Positions 8,201-16,406 of a stretch of DNA of 64,000 nucleotides are shown here, piece by piece. Location: NCBI RefSeq assembly GCF_022829445.1, contig NZ_JAKSXY010000109.1:105213-169212 (forward strand). The letters are read 5' to 3'. The notes under the pieces are model-generated. The model was not told the origin of the DNA, ran no database searches, and saw only the letters and a list, made by a program, of their open reading frames with translations. This stretch comes from Methylobacterium sp. J-068 (lineage in GTDB: Bacteria; Pseudomonadota; Alphaproteobacteria; Rhizobiales; Beijerinckiaceae). Each line of letters starts with the position of its first letter. The stretch's first letter is position 1. Made by a program: the position numbers and the translations under genes.

Positions 8201-9217
8201 ATGCGCAGGCGCGACGTTCTCGCCCGGGGGCTGCTGACCGGGGGCCTCGGCCTCCTCGCGGGGCTCCGGCCCGCACGGGCGGAGGTGTCGGAGGTCAGCA
8301 TCGCGCGCCAGCCCAGCCTCGGGCACCTGCCGCTGATGATCATGGAGGAGCGGGGCCTGCTCCAGAAGCACGCCGCCGCGCGGGGCCTGCCGGGCCTCGG
8401 CGCCCGCTACGTCACCCTGGCGGGCGGGGCGGCGATGAACGACGCTCTCCTGTCCGGCTCCGTCCAGTTCGTGGCCGGCGGCGTGCCGCCCCTCGTCCTG
8501 CTCTGGTCGAAGACCGAAGGGACCGGCATGGCGGTGAAGGGGGTTGCGGCGATGAACGCCATGCCGCTCCTCATGAACACCAACGCGGCGCGCATCCGGT
8601 CGCTCGGCGACTTCACCGACCGGGACAAGATCGCGCTGCCCGCCGTCAAGGTCTCGGTCCAGGCCATGTTCCTGCAGATGGCCGCCGAGAAGGAACTCGG
8701 CGAGGCGCGCCGCAACGACCTCGACCGCCTCACCGTGACCCTCTCGCACCCGGACGGCATGGCCGCGCTCCTCGCGGGCCAGGAGGTGAGCGCGCATTTC
8801 ACGGCCGCCCCGATCCAGGAGCTGGAACTGCGCCGGCCCGGCATCCGCACGATCCTGAACACCTTCGACGTGCTCGGCGGCCCCTCGACCTTCAACGTGG
8901 TCTGGGCCTCGTCGGCCTTCGTCGCGGCCAACCCGACCGTCCACGCGGCCTTCATGGCCGCCCTCGAGGAGGCCGTCGCGGCCATTGCGGGCGATCCCAG
9001 GGCCGCCGCGCAGGCCTATGCACGCCTGGCCCGCGACGGCTCCGATGTCGGGCTCATCGAAGCGATCCTCGCCTCGCCGCAGGTCGCCTTCACCACGACG
9101 CCGCAGGCGATCCTGCGCTACGTCGACTTCATGGCACGGACGAAGGCGATCCGCCGCGGCGCCAGGGATTGGCGGGAGCTGTTCTTCGCCAACGTCCACG
9201 CCAAGCCCGGCAGTTGA
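8201..9217 (+). CDS. ABC transporter substrate-binding protein, NitT/TauT family (second copy)
   Basis: This 338-residue paralogue of the protein at 719-1756 shares the GHLPLMIMEE, AGGAAMNDALLSG, LGDFTDRDKIALPAVK and NTFDVLGGPSTFNVVWAS segments. The N-terminus MRRRDVLARGLLTGGLG resembles a Tat-type signal with a run of arginines, and cleavage is expected near PARAE (residues 26-29). AGGGAGG at 8189-8195 is the ribosome binding site. It is the last gene of the operon and has no transporter partner here. Two related binding proteins in one operon suggest two related ligands, or a role in sensing. Confidence 0.85.
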   Translation: MRRRDVLARGLLTGGLGLLAGLRPARAEVSEVSIARQPSLGHLPLMIMEERGLLQKHAAARGLPGLGARYVTLAGGAAMNDALLSGSVQFVAGGVPPLVLLWSKTEGTGMAVKGVAAMNAMPLLMNTNAARIRSLGDFTDRDKIALPAVKVSVQAMFLQMAAEKELGEARRNDLDRLTVTLSHPDGMAALLAGQEVSAHFTAAPIQELELRRPGIRTILNTFDVLGGPSTFNVVWASSAFVAANPTVHAAFMAALEEAVAAIAGDPRAAAQAYARLARDGSDVGLIEAILASPQVAFTTTPQAILRYVDFMARTKAIRRGARDWRELFFANVHAKPGS

Positions 9218-9222
9218 GGCGA

Positions 9223-9237
9223 AGGCCCACGGGGCCT
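9223..9237. terminator. Short hairpin between convergent operon ends
   Basis: AGGCCC and GGGCCT form a 6-bp stem with a 3-nt loop in the 19-bp gap between the binding-protein gene and the convergent tauE-type gene. It lacks a clear U-tract on either strand, so termination is plausible but weakly supported. Confidence 0.35.
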
Positions 9238-9980
9238 CAATGCAGCAGGCCCGGGAGCGCCAGGGCGGTCGTGGTGAGGCCGATGGCGGCGAGCAGCGCC
9301 AGCACGATGGCCCGGAACCGGCGCTGGTCGATATGCGCGAACAGGGAAAGGCCGGCCAGCACGCTGACGAGGACGATGGGCAGCCCGAGGGCGAGGTCCC
9401 CCATCAGTTCGGGCGGGAAGGGATTGAACGCGGCCAGGATCGCCAGCGACCAAACCTGCAGGACGAGGGTGAAGCTCTGGTAGACGGCCCGCTGCATGCG
9501 CGGCTCCCAGCCGCGCACGAGGCTCCAGGCCGTGGGAAGGGCGCCCGACAGGCCGGCGATGCCCCCGAGGATGCCGCCGAGGAAGCCCACGGCCCCGTCG
9601 CTCCAGGCATTGCCGAACGAGACCCGGTAATCGCTGCGCAGCAGCGCCACCACGGCGCTGTAGAGGATCAGGAAGATCCCGATCAGCACCTTGACCAAGT
9701 CCGGGTTGAGATCCTTCAGGAGATAGATCCCGATCGGCGCCCCGAGGAGGCCGGGCCCGATCATCGCGAGCGCCGTCGCGCGCGGCGGCCAAGTCCGCAG
9801 GCGCAGGACCGACAGGGTCTGCGAGAGGATGCTGCAGGTCAGGACCAGCGCCGTCGCCTCGATCGGCGCGCGGATCGACAGCAGGGTGCCCGAGGCCACC
9901 AGCGCGAAGGCGAACCCCGTCAGGCCGGAGATGAGGCCCGCGCAGCTCAGGCACAGGACGATCTGGAGGGTCTCGCTCAC
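9237..9980 (-). CDS. TauE/SafE-family anion (sulfite) exporter
   Basis: This 247-residue polytopic membrane protein has about eight hydrophobic segments. The two-repeat TauE/SafE pattern is visible: GLISGLTGFAFALVASG in the first half and GFLGGILGGIAGLSGALPT in the second. GTG at 9980 is preferred over upstream in-frame codons because GGAGA precedes it and the hydrophobic domain starts directly after. Homologues (TauZ, SuyZ, CuyZ) export sulfite released by sulfonate degradation. The gene is divergent from the suyAB-like operon, and a TGTCTTATATAAGA operator sits in its promoter region. Confidence 0.85.
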   Translation of the reverse strand: MSETLQIVLCLSCAGLISGLTGFAFALVASGTLLSIRAPIEATALVLTCSILSQTLSVLRLRTWPPRATALAMIGPGLLGAPIGIYLLKDLNPDLVKVLIGIFLILYSAVVALLRSDYRVSFGNAWSDGAVGFLGGILGGIAGLSGALPTAWSLVRGWEPRMQRAVYQSFTLVLQVWSLAILAAFNPFPPELMGDLALGLPIVLVSVLAGLSLFAHIDQRRFRAIVLALLAAIGLTTTALALPGLLH

Positions 9981-10109
9981 CGTGCGTCTCCGGGCTCGAT
10001 CGATGGACGGCGTGCCCGGCCGGGACGCACGATGCGGCCGGAGAGGAGGACGGCGGATGCGGGAGAGCGCCTCGCGCAGGTCGCCGCCTTCGATGGGCAC
10101 GCAGAATTG

Positions 10110-10121
10110 TCTTATATAAGA
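10110..10121. promoter_or_regulatory. Operator-like palindrome, tauE side
   Basis: TCTTATATAAGA is a perfect 12-bp palindrome that shares TGTCTTATA(T/C)AAGA with the element at 10261-10276. It lies about 130 bp upstream of the tauE-type GTG. The local GntR regulators are the likely binders. Confidence 0.55.
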
Positions 10122-10241
10122 TTAATGACCGTTCAAGCCGATCCTCGATGCCGACTTCTTCCGGATCGCCCACTGGCTTCGTTCGCGATGGAATTTCGCC
10201 GGTCTTTCCGTGGCGGCGGGCATTCGGCGACCTACCCTCGA

Positions 10242-10270
10242 TTGACGCGTCGAATTAAGATGTCTTATAC
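10242..10270 (+). promoter_or_regulatory. Candidate sigma-70 promoter of the suyAB-like operon
   Basis: TTGACG at 10242-10247 and TTATAC at 10265-10270 are separated by exactly 17 bp. The start codon follows at 10322 after an AAGGAGG at 10306-10312. The palindrome at 10261-10276 covers the -10 box, as expected for repression. Confidence 0.6.
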
Positions 10271-10276
10271 AAGACA
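10261..10276. promoter_or_regulatory. Operator-like inverted repeat overlapping the -10 box
   Basis: TGTCTTATACAAGACA has 6-bp perfect arms (TGTCTT/AAGACA) around ATAC. A near copy lies 152 bp upstream at 10109. Its position over the -10 hexamer suggests a repressor site relieved by a pathway metabolite. Confidence 0.6.
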
Positions 10277-10321
10277 TAGTCGCCGCCAAGAGCCGACGGC
10301 TTCACCAAGGAGGACCCCGGA

Positions 10322-10639
10322 ATGAGCAGCCACGCCGGATCGGGTGGGGGGCGGACGAAGCCGCACCTCCTCGCCCACAGCCCGCAGGACAACGTCGCCG
10401 TCGCGGTGATCGAAGGATTGAGCGCCGACACCGACGCGTTCGGCGTCATCACCGAGGACGATTCGACCTTCGCGTTGAATGTCCGCCACGACATTCCGAT
10501 CGGCCACAAGGTGGCGCTCATCGACCTGAAGGCGGGCGATACGGCCATCAAGTACGGCCAGGACATCGGGAAGATCGTCAAGGACGTCGCCAAGGGCGAG
10601 CATGTCCACGTGCAGAACCTCAAGACGAAGCGCTGGTGA
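10322..10639 (+). CDS. suyA: UxaA-family SAF-domain small subunit, probable (R)-sulfolactate sulfo-lyase alpha
   Basis: This 105-residue stand-alone SAF domain shows PHLLAHSPQDNVAVAVIEGL near its start and a KYGQDIGKIVKDVAKGEHVHVQNL end, as in the N-terminal domain of altronate and galactarate dehydratases. A strong AAGGAGG precedes the ATG. The large subunit follows 25 bp later. In the UxaA family, split small and large subunits are typical of SuyAB, which cleaves (R)-3-sulfolactate to pyruvate and sulfite. The neighbours (TauE exporter, two 2-hydroxyacid dehydrogenases, sulfite dehydrogenase) support SuyA over altronate dehydratase. The family assignment is firm; the substrate is inferred from context. 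Confidence 0.72.
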   Translation: MSSHAGSGGGRTKPHLLAHSPQDNVAVAVIEGLSADTDAFGVITEDDSTFALNVRHDIPIGHKVALIDLKAGDTAIKYGQDIGKIVKDVAKGEHVHVQNLKTKRW

Positions 10640-10664
10640 GGTCGCGATGCCCGGAGAGAACATC

Positions 10665-11927
10665 ATGAACGCCCCCGAGACCACCTCCCCCTTCGTCGGC
10701 GGAGCCCCCGACCAGTTCGCGACCGCCGCCCTCGGCTCCGGCCGCCCCTCGGCGGACATCCAGGGCGCCACCTTCATGGGCTGGCGCCGCGAGAACGGCC
10801 GCGTCGGCGTGCGCAACCACGTCGTCCTCCTGCCGCTCGACGACCTCTCGAACGCCTCCTGCGAGGCGGTCGCCAACACCGTCAAGGGCACGATGGCCCT
10901 GCCCCACGCCTATGGCCGGCTGCAGTTCGGCGAGGACCTCGAACTCCACTTCCGCACCCTGATCGGCATCGGCTCGAACCCGAACGTCGCGGCCGTCGTG
11001 GTCATCGGCATCGAGGACCAGTGGACCAACCGGATCGTCGAGGGCATCGCCAAGACCGGCAAGCCCGTGGTCGGCTTCGGCATCGAGGGGCACGGCGACA
11101 TCGCCACCATCGCCAAGGCCAGCTACCAGGCCAAGCGCTTCGTGCAATGGGCGACCGAGTTGCCCCGCGAGGAATGCCCGATCGCGGACCTCTGGATCTC
11201 GACGAAGTGCGGCGAGTCCGACACCACCACGGGCCTCTCCTCCTGCCCCACCGTGGGCAACCTCTACGACAAGCTGATCCCAGCCGGCATCTACGGCGTG
11301 TTCGGCGAGACCTCGGAGATCACGGGCGCCGAGCACCTCTGCCGCGAGCGCGCCGCGACGCCCGAGATCGGCGACAAGTGGTTTTCCATGTGGAAGTCCT
11401 ACCAGGACGACGTCATCGAGGCCCACAAGACCGACGATCTCTCGGATTCCCAGCCGACCAAGGGCAACATCCTGGGCGGCCTGAGCACGATCGAGGAGAA
11501 GGCGCTCGGCAACCTCGAGAAGATCGGCCACGACAGCCGCTACATCGACGCGCTCCAGCCGGCCGAGGCCCCCGCCAAGGGGCCGGGCCTGTACTACATG
11601 GACACCTCGTCGGCGGCGGCCGAATGCGTGACCCTGATGGCGGCGGCGGGCTACGTCGTCCACACCTTCCCCACCGGCCAGGGCAACGTCATCGGCAACC
11701 CGATCGTCCCGGTGATCAAGATCACCGGCAATCCGCGCACGGTGCGCACCATGGGCGAGCACATCGACGTCGACGTCTCGGGCGTGCTGACCCGCGAGAT
11801 GACCATCCCGCAGGCCGGCGACGCCCTGATCGACATGGTGATCCGCACCGCGAACGGACGCCTCACGGCCGCCGAATCCCTCGGCCACCGCGAGTTCGTG
11901 ATGACGAAGCTGTACCGGAGCGCCTGA
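10665..11927 (+). CDS. suyB: UxaA-family large subunit, probable (R)-sulfolactate sulfo-lyase beta
   Basis: This 420-residue enzyme has FMGWRRENGRVGVRNHV, the equivalent of the GYRxxDGxVGTRN segment, then KCGESDTTTGLSS in place of the CGGSD(A/T)xSG site of sugar-acid dehydratases, and FPTGQGNVIGNPIVPVIK. ATG 10665 is chosen because GGAGA lies 8 bp upstream; an in-frame ATG at 10647 is possible. It pairs with the SAF subunit gene just upstream. It differs clearly from the fused GarD at 29081-30646, which is about 100 residues longer. Desulfonation of sulfolactate to pyruvate and sulfite is the favoured reaction, given the dehydrogenases and sulfite-handling genes that follow. Confidence 0.72.
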   Translation: MNAPETTSPFVGGAPDQFATAALGSGRPSADIQGATFMGWRRENGRVGVRNHVVLLPLDDLSNASCEAVANTVKGTMALPHAYGRLQFGEDLELHFRTLIGIGSNPNVAAVVVIGIEDQWTNRIVEGIAKTGKPVVGFGIEGHGDIATIAKASYQAKRFVQWATELPREECPIADLWISTKCGESDTTTGLSSCPTVGNLYDKLIPAGIYGVFGETSEITGAEHLCRERAATPEIGDKWFSMWKSYQDDVIEAHKTDDLSDSQPTKGNILGGLSTIEEKALGNLEKIGHDSRYIDALQPAEAPAKGPGLYYMDTSSAAAECVTLMAAAGYVVHTFPTGQGNVIGNPIVPVIKITGNPRTVRTMGEHIDVDVSGVLTREMTIPQAGDALIDMVIRTANGRLTAAESLGHREFVMTKLYRSA

Positions 11928-12059
11928 CGGGCGGTCTCTCCCGCCGCGTTCCGGTCCGGGACGCGGCGTCCCACCCCGACGCCATCGGGGTTTTCGCGGA
12001 CGGAGGAAGACCGCGCAAGCGGCGCCTCCCGTTCGAAGAGCGCGTGGGAGGAACGCCAA

Positions 12060-13439
12060 GTGAGATCAGCGCCAATGCGATTCTTGCGATCGATCTACGG
12101 TCAGGTCCTGGTCGGCATCGCCCTCGGCATCGTCGTGGGCGTGCTCGCTCCCGAATTCGCCGTGGGCCTGAAGATCCTCGGCGACATGTTCATCAACCTG
12201 ATCAAGATGGTCGTCGGTCCGGTGATCTTCTGCACGGTGGTGGTCGGCATCGCCCATGTGGGGGACATGAAGAGCGTCGGCCGCATGGGGCTGAAGACGC
12301 TCGTGTATTTCGAGGTCTCGACGACGGTGGCGCTGGCCGCCGGCCTCCTCTTCGTCAACCTCCTGCGGCCCGGCGACGGCATCAACGCCACGGTCGAGAG
12401 CCTCGACGCCAAGAGCGTCGCGGCGATCACGGGCAAGGCCCACGCCCAGAGCGTGATGGAGATCATCGCCAACATCATCCCGCACAGCGCGGTCGACGCC
12501 TTCGCCAAGGGCGACCTCCTCCAGGTGATGTTCTTCTCCGTCCTCGTGGGGATGGGGCTGGCCGCCATGGGTCCGAAGGGGCAGTTCCCCCTCAAGGTCA
12601 TCCATTCCTTCGGCGATATCCTGATGAAGGTCGTGGGCATCATCATGCGTTTTGCCCCCATCGGGGCGTTCGGCGCCATGGCCTTCACCATCGGCAAGTT
12701 CGGCCTCGGCATCCTCGCCCAGTACGGGATGCTGATCCTGTCGCTCTACCTGACCTTCTTCGTGTTCATCGTGCTGTTCCTCGGCGGCGTGATGCGGTTC
12801 TACGTGGGCTTGAGCCTGTGGAAGCTGGTCCTCTACGTCCGCGAGGAGATGTTCATCCTGCTCGGCACGACCAGCACCGAATCCGTCCTGCCGCGCCTGA
12901 TGGCCAAGCTCGGCGGCCTCTCCGTCGAGAAGGGCGTCACCGGCCTCGTGATGCCGGCGGGCCTGTCGTTCAACATGGACGGGTCGTGCATCTATCTCAC
13001 CATGGCGATCGGCTTCATCGCCCAGGCGCTCAACATCCCGCTCACCTGGGAGCAGGAACTCGGACTCCTCGCCATCGCCCTCGTGACCTCGAAGGGGGTC
13101 GCCGGCGTCGCCGGCGCCATCCTGTTCGTGCTCGCCGCGACGCTCCAGGCCTCCCAGCTCCTGCCGGTGGCCGGCATCGCGCTGATCATCGGCGTCGACC
13201 GCATCCTCAACGAGCTGCGGGCGATCACCAACGCCATCGGAAACATGGTGGCGACCCTGGTGATTGCCCGCTGGGAGGGCAAGATCGACCTCGCCCATGC
13301 CCGCGCCGTCCTCGACGGGCGCATCCAGCCCGACCTCGACAGCCTCGACGAGCCGGACGAGGCGGTGGACGACGCGCCCGAGCGGGCGCCCGTCCCCGTG
13401 CGCCACGGGCCGATGCCCACCATGGTCGCGGCCACCTGA
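12060..13439 (+). CDS. Dicarboxylate/amino acid:cation symporter (DctA/GltP family)
   Basis: This 459-residue transporter of the DAACS family has a first helix at QVLVGIALGIVVGVL and the reentrant-loop motifs LLGTTSTESVLPRLM (DctA-type, near residue 265-280) and GLSFNMDGSCIYL in the seventh helix. A substrate-binding region of DctA type ends the core (GVDRILNELRAITNAIGN). The start is GTG 12060, since GGGAGGA lies 7 bp before it and 22 bp before the next ATG. Position between suyB-like and slcC-like genes suggests import of sulfolactate, a malate analogue, instead of or as well as C4-dicarboxylates. A paralogue lies at 35245-36585. Confidence 0.88.
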   Translation: MRSAPMRFLRSIYGQVLVGIALGIVVGVLAPEFAVGLKILGDMFINLIKMVVGPVIFCTVVVGIAHVGDMKSVGRMGLKTLVYFEVSTTVALAAGLLFVNLLRPGDGINATVESLDAKSVAAITGKAHAQSVMEIIANIIPHSAVDAFAKGDLLQVMFFSVLVGMGLAAMGPKGQFPLKVIHSFGDILMKVVGIIMRFAPIGAFGAMAFTIGKFGLGILAQYGMLILSLYLTFFVFIVLFLGGVMRFYVGLSLWKLVLYVREEMFILLGTTSTESVLPRLMAKLGGLSVEKGVTGLVMPAGLSFNMDGSCIYLTMAIGFIAQALNIPLTWEQELGLLAIALVTSKGVAGVAGAILFVLAATLQASQLLPVAGIALIIGVDRILNELRAITNAIGNMVATLVIARWEGKIDLAHARAVLDGRIQPDLDSLDEPDEAVDDAPERAPVPVRHGPMPTMVAAT

Positions 13440-13508
13440 GATGCGATGCGTTCTCTCCGTGAACGGAAACCCGGTGCCATGCCGACATCAGAAAGCCCCA
13501 GGACGCGC

Positions 13509-14453
13509 ATGCCGAAGGTCGTGATCAGCGAATTCATGGACGAGGCGGCCATCGCGGCCGAATTCGGCGGGTTCGAGACCCTCTACGATCCGGGTCTCGT
13601 CGACCGGCCGGACGACCTGACGGCGGCGCTGGCAGGCGCGGACGCCCTCGTGGTCCGCAACCGCACCCAGGTGCGGGGCGCGCTCCTGGCCGCGGCCCCC
13701 GACCTCAAGGTGGTCGGGCGCCTCGGCGTCGGGCTCGACAACATCGACCTCGCGGCCTGCGGCGAGCGCGGCATCGCGGTCTACCCCGCGACCGGCGCCA
13801 ACGACGTCGCGGTGGCCGAATACGTGATCGGCACGGCGATGCTGCTCCTGCGCGGCGCCTACGGCGCGACCGCCGCCGTGGCGGCGGGGACGTGGCCGCG
13901 CGACGCGCTGATGGGCCGGGAGATCTCGGGCAAGCGCCTCGGCCTCGTCGGATTCGGCGCCATCGCCCGCGAGACCGCTCACCGCGCCCTTGCCCTCGGG
14001 ATGGAGGTCTCGGCCCACGACCCCCTCCTCCCGGCCGACGACCCGGCCTGGCGGACGGGAAGCGGCACGGTCGCGCGCGCGGAAAACCTCGCCGCGCTCG
14101 TCGCCCGGAGCGACGTCCTCTCCCTCCACGTGCCGCTGACGCCCGAGACCCGGGGGATGATCGACGCCGGAATCCTTGCGCGGATGCCGGCCGGGGCCGT
14201 GCTGATCAACGCCGCGCGCGGCGAGGTGGTCGATGTCGCGGCCGTGGCGGAGGCCTTGCGCGGCCGCCATCTCGGCGGCGCCGCCCTCGACGTATTCCCA
14301 CAGGAACCCCTCGACGCGGCCTCGGGCGCCCCGCTCCGCGATCTGCCCAACCTCATCCTGACGCCGCACATCGCCGGGGTGACCCAGGAATCGAACGTGC
14401 GCGTCTCCCGCGTCACGGCGCAGGCCGTGCGCCGCCACCTCTCCGAGGGCTGA
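13509..14453 (+). CDS. slcC: D-isomer-specific 2-hydroxyacid dehydrogenase, probable (S)-sulfolactate dehydrogenase
   Basis: This 314-residue NAD-dependent dehydrogenase has a Rossmann motif GLVGFGAIARETA and the R-E-H catalytic set in NAARGEVVD, PQEPLD and TPHIAGVT. ATG 13509 is chosen because AGGA lies just upstream and the protein then begins like the family (MPKVVISEF); in-frame upstream codons add an unlikely leader. Length and neighbourhood match SlcC, which oxidises (S)-sulfolactate to sulfopyruvate. Together with the Ldh-type enzyme encoded next it could invert (S)- to (R)-sulfolactate for the lyase. A phosphoglycerate or glycerate dehydrogenase role is the alternative. Confidence 0.75.
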   Translation: MPKVVISEFMDEAAIAAEFGGFETLYDPGLVDRPDDLTAALAGADALVVRNRTQVRGALLAAAPDLKVVGRLGVGLDNIDLAACGERGIAVYPATGANDVAVAEYVIGTAMLLLRGAYGATAAVAAGTWPRDALMGREISGKRLGLVGFGAIARETAHRALALGMEVSAHDPLLPADDPAWRTGSGTVARAENLAALVARSDVLSLHVPLTPETRGMIDAGILARMPAGAVLINAARGEVVDVAAVAEALRGRHLGGAALDVFPQEPLDAASGAPLRDLPNLILTPHIAGVTQESNVRVSRVTAQAVRRHLSEG

Positions 14454-14458
14454 AAGCC

Positions 14459-15454
14459 ATGACCACCCTGAGCCTCGCCGCCGCCCACGCCCTCGTCACC
14501 GAGGCCCTGGTCCGCTGCGGAACGCTGGCGCCCGCGGCCCGCAGCGTCGCCCGCGCCCTCGTCGGGGCCGAGGCGGACGGGCTGAAGGGCCACGGCCTCT
14601 CGCGGGTGGCGTCCTACGCCGCGCAGGTCCGGGCCGGAAAGGTGGTGGGCGACGCCGCCGTCGCGGTGACGCGGCCCCGGCCCGGCCTCCTCGCGGTGGA
14701 TGCGGCCCACGGCTTCGCCTATCCGGCCCTCGACGCGGTGCTGGAACAGCTTCCAGCGATCACGCGGGACCAGGGCGTCGCGGCGGCCGGCATCCGCCGC
14801 TCGCATCATTGCGGCGCGGCCGGACGGCCCGTCGAGGCCCTGGCGGAGGCGGGGCTCCTCGCGATCCTGTTCGCCAACACTCCGGCGGCGATGGCCCCCT
14901 GGGGCGGCTCACGGGCGGTGTTCGGAACCAATCCCCTCGCCTTCGCCTGCCCCCTGCCGGGGGGCGCGCCGATCGTGGTCGACCTGTCTCTCTCGAAGGT
15001 GGCGCGCGGCGCGATCATGACCGCCCGGCAGCGCAATGAGCCCATCCCCGAGGGCTGGGCCCTCGATGCCGCCGGACAGCCGACGACCGACCCGGGCGCC
15101 GCCCTCAAGGGCACCATGGTGCCGCTCGGCGACGCGAAGGGCACGGCGCTCGCCCTGATGGTGGAACTCCTCGCCGCCGGCCTGACCGGCGGGCGCTTCG
15201 CGGCCGAGGCAAGTTCGTTCCTGGACGCCGAGGGCGATCCGCCGGGGACCGGGCAGCTCGTCATCGCCATCGCGGCGGATGCGTTCGGGCCCGGCGCCCT
15301 GGCGCGGTTCGCCGAACTCGCGGGCTCCATCGCGGCGCAGGACGGGGCCCGCCTGCCGGGCGCGCGCCGCCTCGCCCTGCGGGCGCGGGCCGAGGCCGAG
15401 GGGCTGACCGTCCCGGACGCGCTCGTGGCCGAGATCGAGGCGCTCCGGGCGTGA
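14459..15454 (+). CDS. comC: Ldh/malate dehydrogenase-family oxidoreductase, probable (R)-sulfolactate dehydrogenase
   Basis: This 331-residue member of the L-sulfolactate/malate dehydrogenase (type 2 MDH, Ldh2) family has DGLKGHGLSRV, RSHHCGAAGRPVE with the catalytic histidine region, GTNPLAFACP and an alanine-rich GDAKGTALALMVELLA segment that binds NAD(P)H. It starts 5 bp after the SlcC-type stop. ComC reduces sulfopyruvate to (R)-sulfolactate. Paired with SlcC it forms the two-dehydrogenase racemisation known from Chromohalobacter. Ureidoglycolate or malate dehydrogenase activity would be the alternative without this context. Confidence 0.75.
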   Translation: MTTLSLAAAHALVTEALVRCGTLAPAARSVARALVGAEADGLKGHGLSRVASYAAQVRAGKVVGDAAVAVTRPRPGLLAVDAAHGFAYPALDAVLEQLPAITRDQGVAAAGIRRSHHCGAAGRPVEALAEAGLLAILFANTPAAMAPWGGSRAVFGTNPLAFACPLPGGAPIVVDLSLSKVARGAIMTARQRNEPIPEGWALDAAGQPTTDPGAALKGTMVPLGDAKGTALALMVELLAAGLTGGRFAAEASSFLDAEGDPPGTGQLVIAIAADAFGPGALARFAELAGSIAAQDGARLPGARRLALRARAEAEGLTVPDALVAEIEALRA

Positions 15455-15609
15455 AGGCCGCCACACCGGCCGGGAGCCGGCCTCGCCCCCCGGCACTCCG
15501 GACCGATCGATTGCCCGAGGCCGGACTCGGCCTTAACGAAGGACGGGACACCGTGCTGGGACATCTCTCCTTTCTTACTCCCACGCCCGGGGAGCAGCGA
15601 CGCACCGAC

Positions 15610-16356
15610 ATGGAACGCACAGGTGGTAACGCGGTCGGCCGCGGCGATGCGGTGGGCTTCCGGCCGCTCTATCGGCAGGTCTACGATACGCTCCTGCGCC
15701 GCCTCGCCGACGCGGTCTGGCAGCCGGGCCAGATCCTTCCGAGCGAAGGGGTGCTCGCGGCCGAACTCGGCGTCAGCCAGGGGACGGTGCGCAAGGCCCT
15801 CGACGCGCTCACCGCCGACAGCCTGCTGGTGCGCCGGCAGGGGCGCGGCACCTTCGTGGCCGAGCACGACGACAAGCAGAGCGTCTTCCGCTTCTTCAAG
15901 CTCCGCCCCGACGGGACGGTGGCCGGCACGCCGACGAGCCGCGTCGTCTCGATCACGGAGGCCGCCGCCACGATCGACGAGCGCGACCGGTTGTCCCTCC
16001 TGCGCAACGCGCGCGTGGTGCGGCTGGAGCGGGTGCGCTCCCTCGACGGGCGCGCCTGCCTGTTCGAGACGATCGCGGTCCCGTCGAGCCTGTTTCCCGG
16101 CATGGCCGCGATGGAGCTTCCGAACACGCTCTACAGCCTCTACGCGACGCGGTTCGGCATCACGATCGCGACCGCGCACGAGCGCCTGAAGGCGATCGCG
16201 CTCGAACCCGAGAAGGCGGCCCTGCTGGGCAAGCCGGCGGGCACGCCGGTCCTCGAGGTCGACCGCGTCGCCGTCGACCTCGAGGACCGGCCGGTGGAAT
16301 GGCGCCTGTCGACCTGCCTCACCGAGGACATCCACTACGCCTCCGTCCTGCGATGA
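15610..16356 (+). CDS. GntR-family (HutC/UTRA) transcriptional regulator
   Basis: This 248-residue regulator has a winged helix with RPLYRQVYDTLLRRL, PGQILPSEGVLAAELG, QGTVRKALDAL and RRQGRGTFVAEHD. A UTRA domain follows (VFRFFKLRPDG, LERVRSLDGRACLFETIAVP). ATG 15610 places the HTH at the usual distance from the start; an in-frame GTG at 15553 is possible. It lies between the sulfolactate genes and sorAB on the same strand, so it may regulate both, probably through the TGTCTTATA-type operators near 10109 and 10261. It is paralogous to the regulator at the window start. Confidence 0.87.
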   Translation: MERTGGNAVGRGDAVGFRPLYRQVYDTLLRRLADAVWQPGQILPSEGVLAAELGVSQGTVRKALDALTADSLLVRRQGRGTFVAEHDDKQSVFRFFKLRPDGTVAGTPTSRVVSITEAAATIDERDRLSLLRNARVVRLERVRSLDGRACLFETIAVPSSLFPGMAAMELPNTLYSLYATRFGITIATAHERLKAIALEPEKAALLGKPAGTPVLEVDRVAVDLEDRPVEWRLSTCLTEDIHYASVLR

Positions 16357-16406
16357 ACGTCGCGGATCGCGAGGGGCGCCTTTCAGCGGGACAGGGAGAA
16401 ACCGGG

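Noticed and set aside
10322..11927. Altronate dehydratase (UxaA) split in two
   Set aside because: The active-site segment reads KCGESDTTTG rather than CGGSD(A/T)xSG, and neighbours are sulfite- and sulfolactate-type genes rather than hexuronate genes; altronate cannot be fully excluded.
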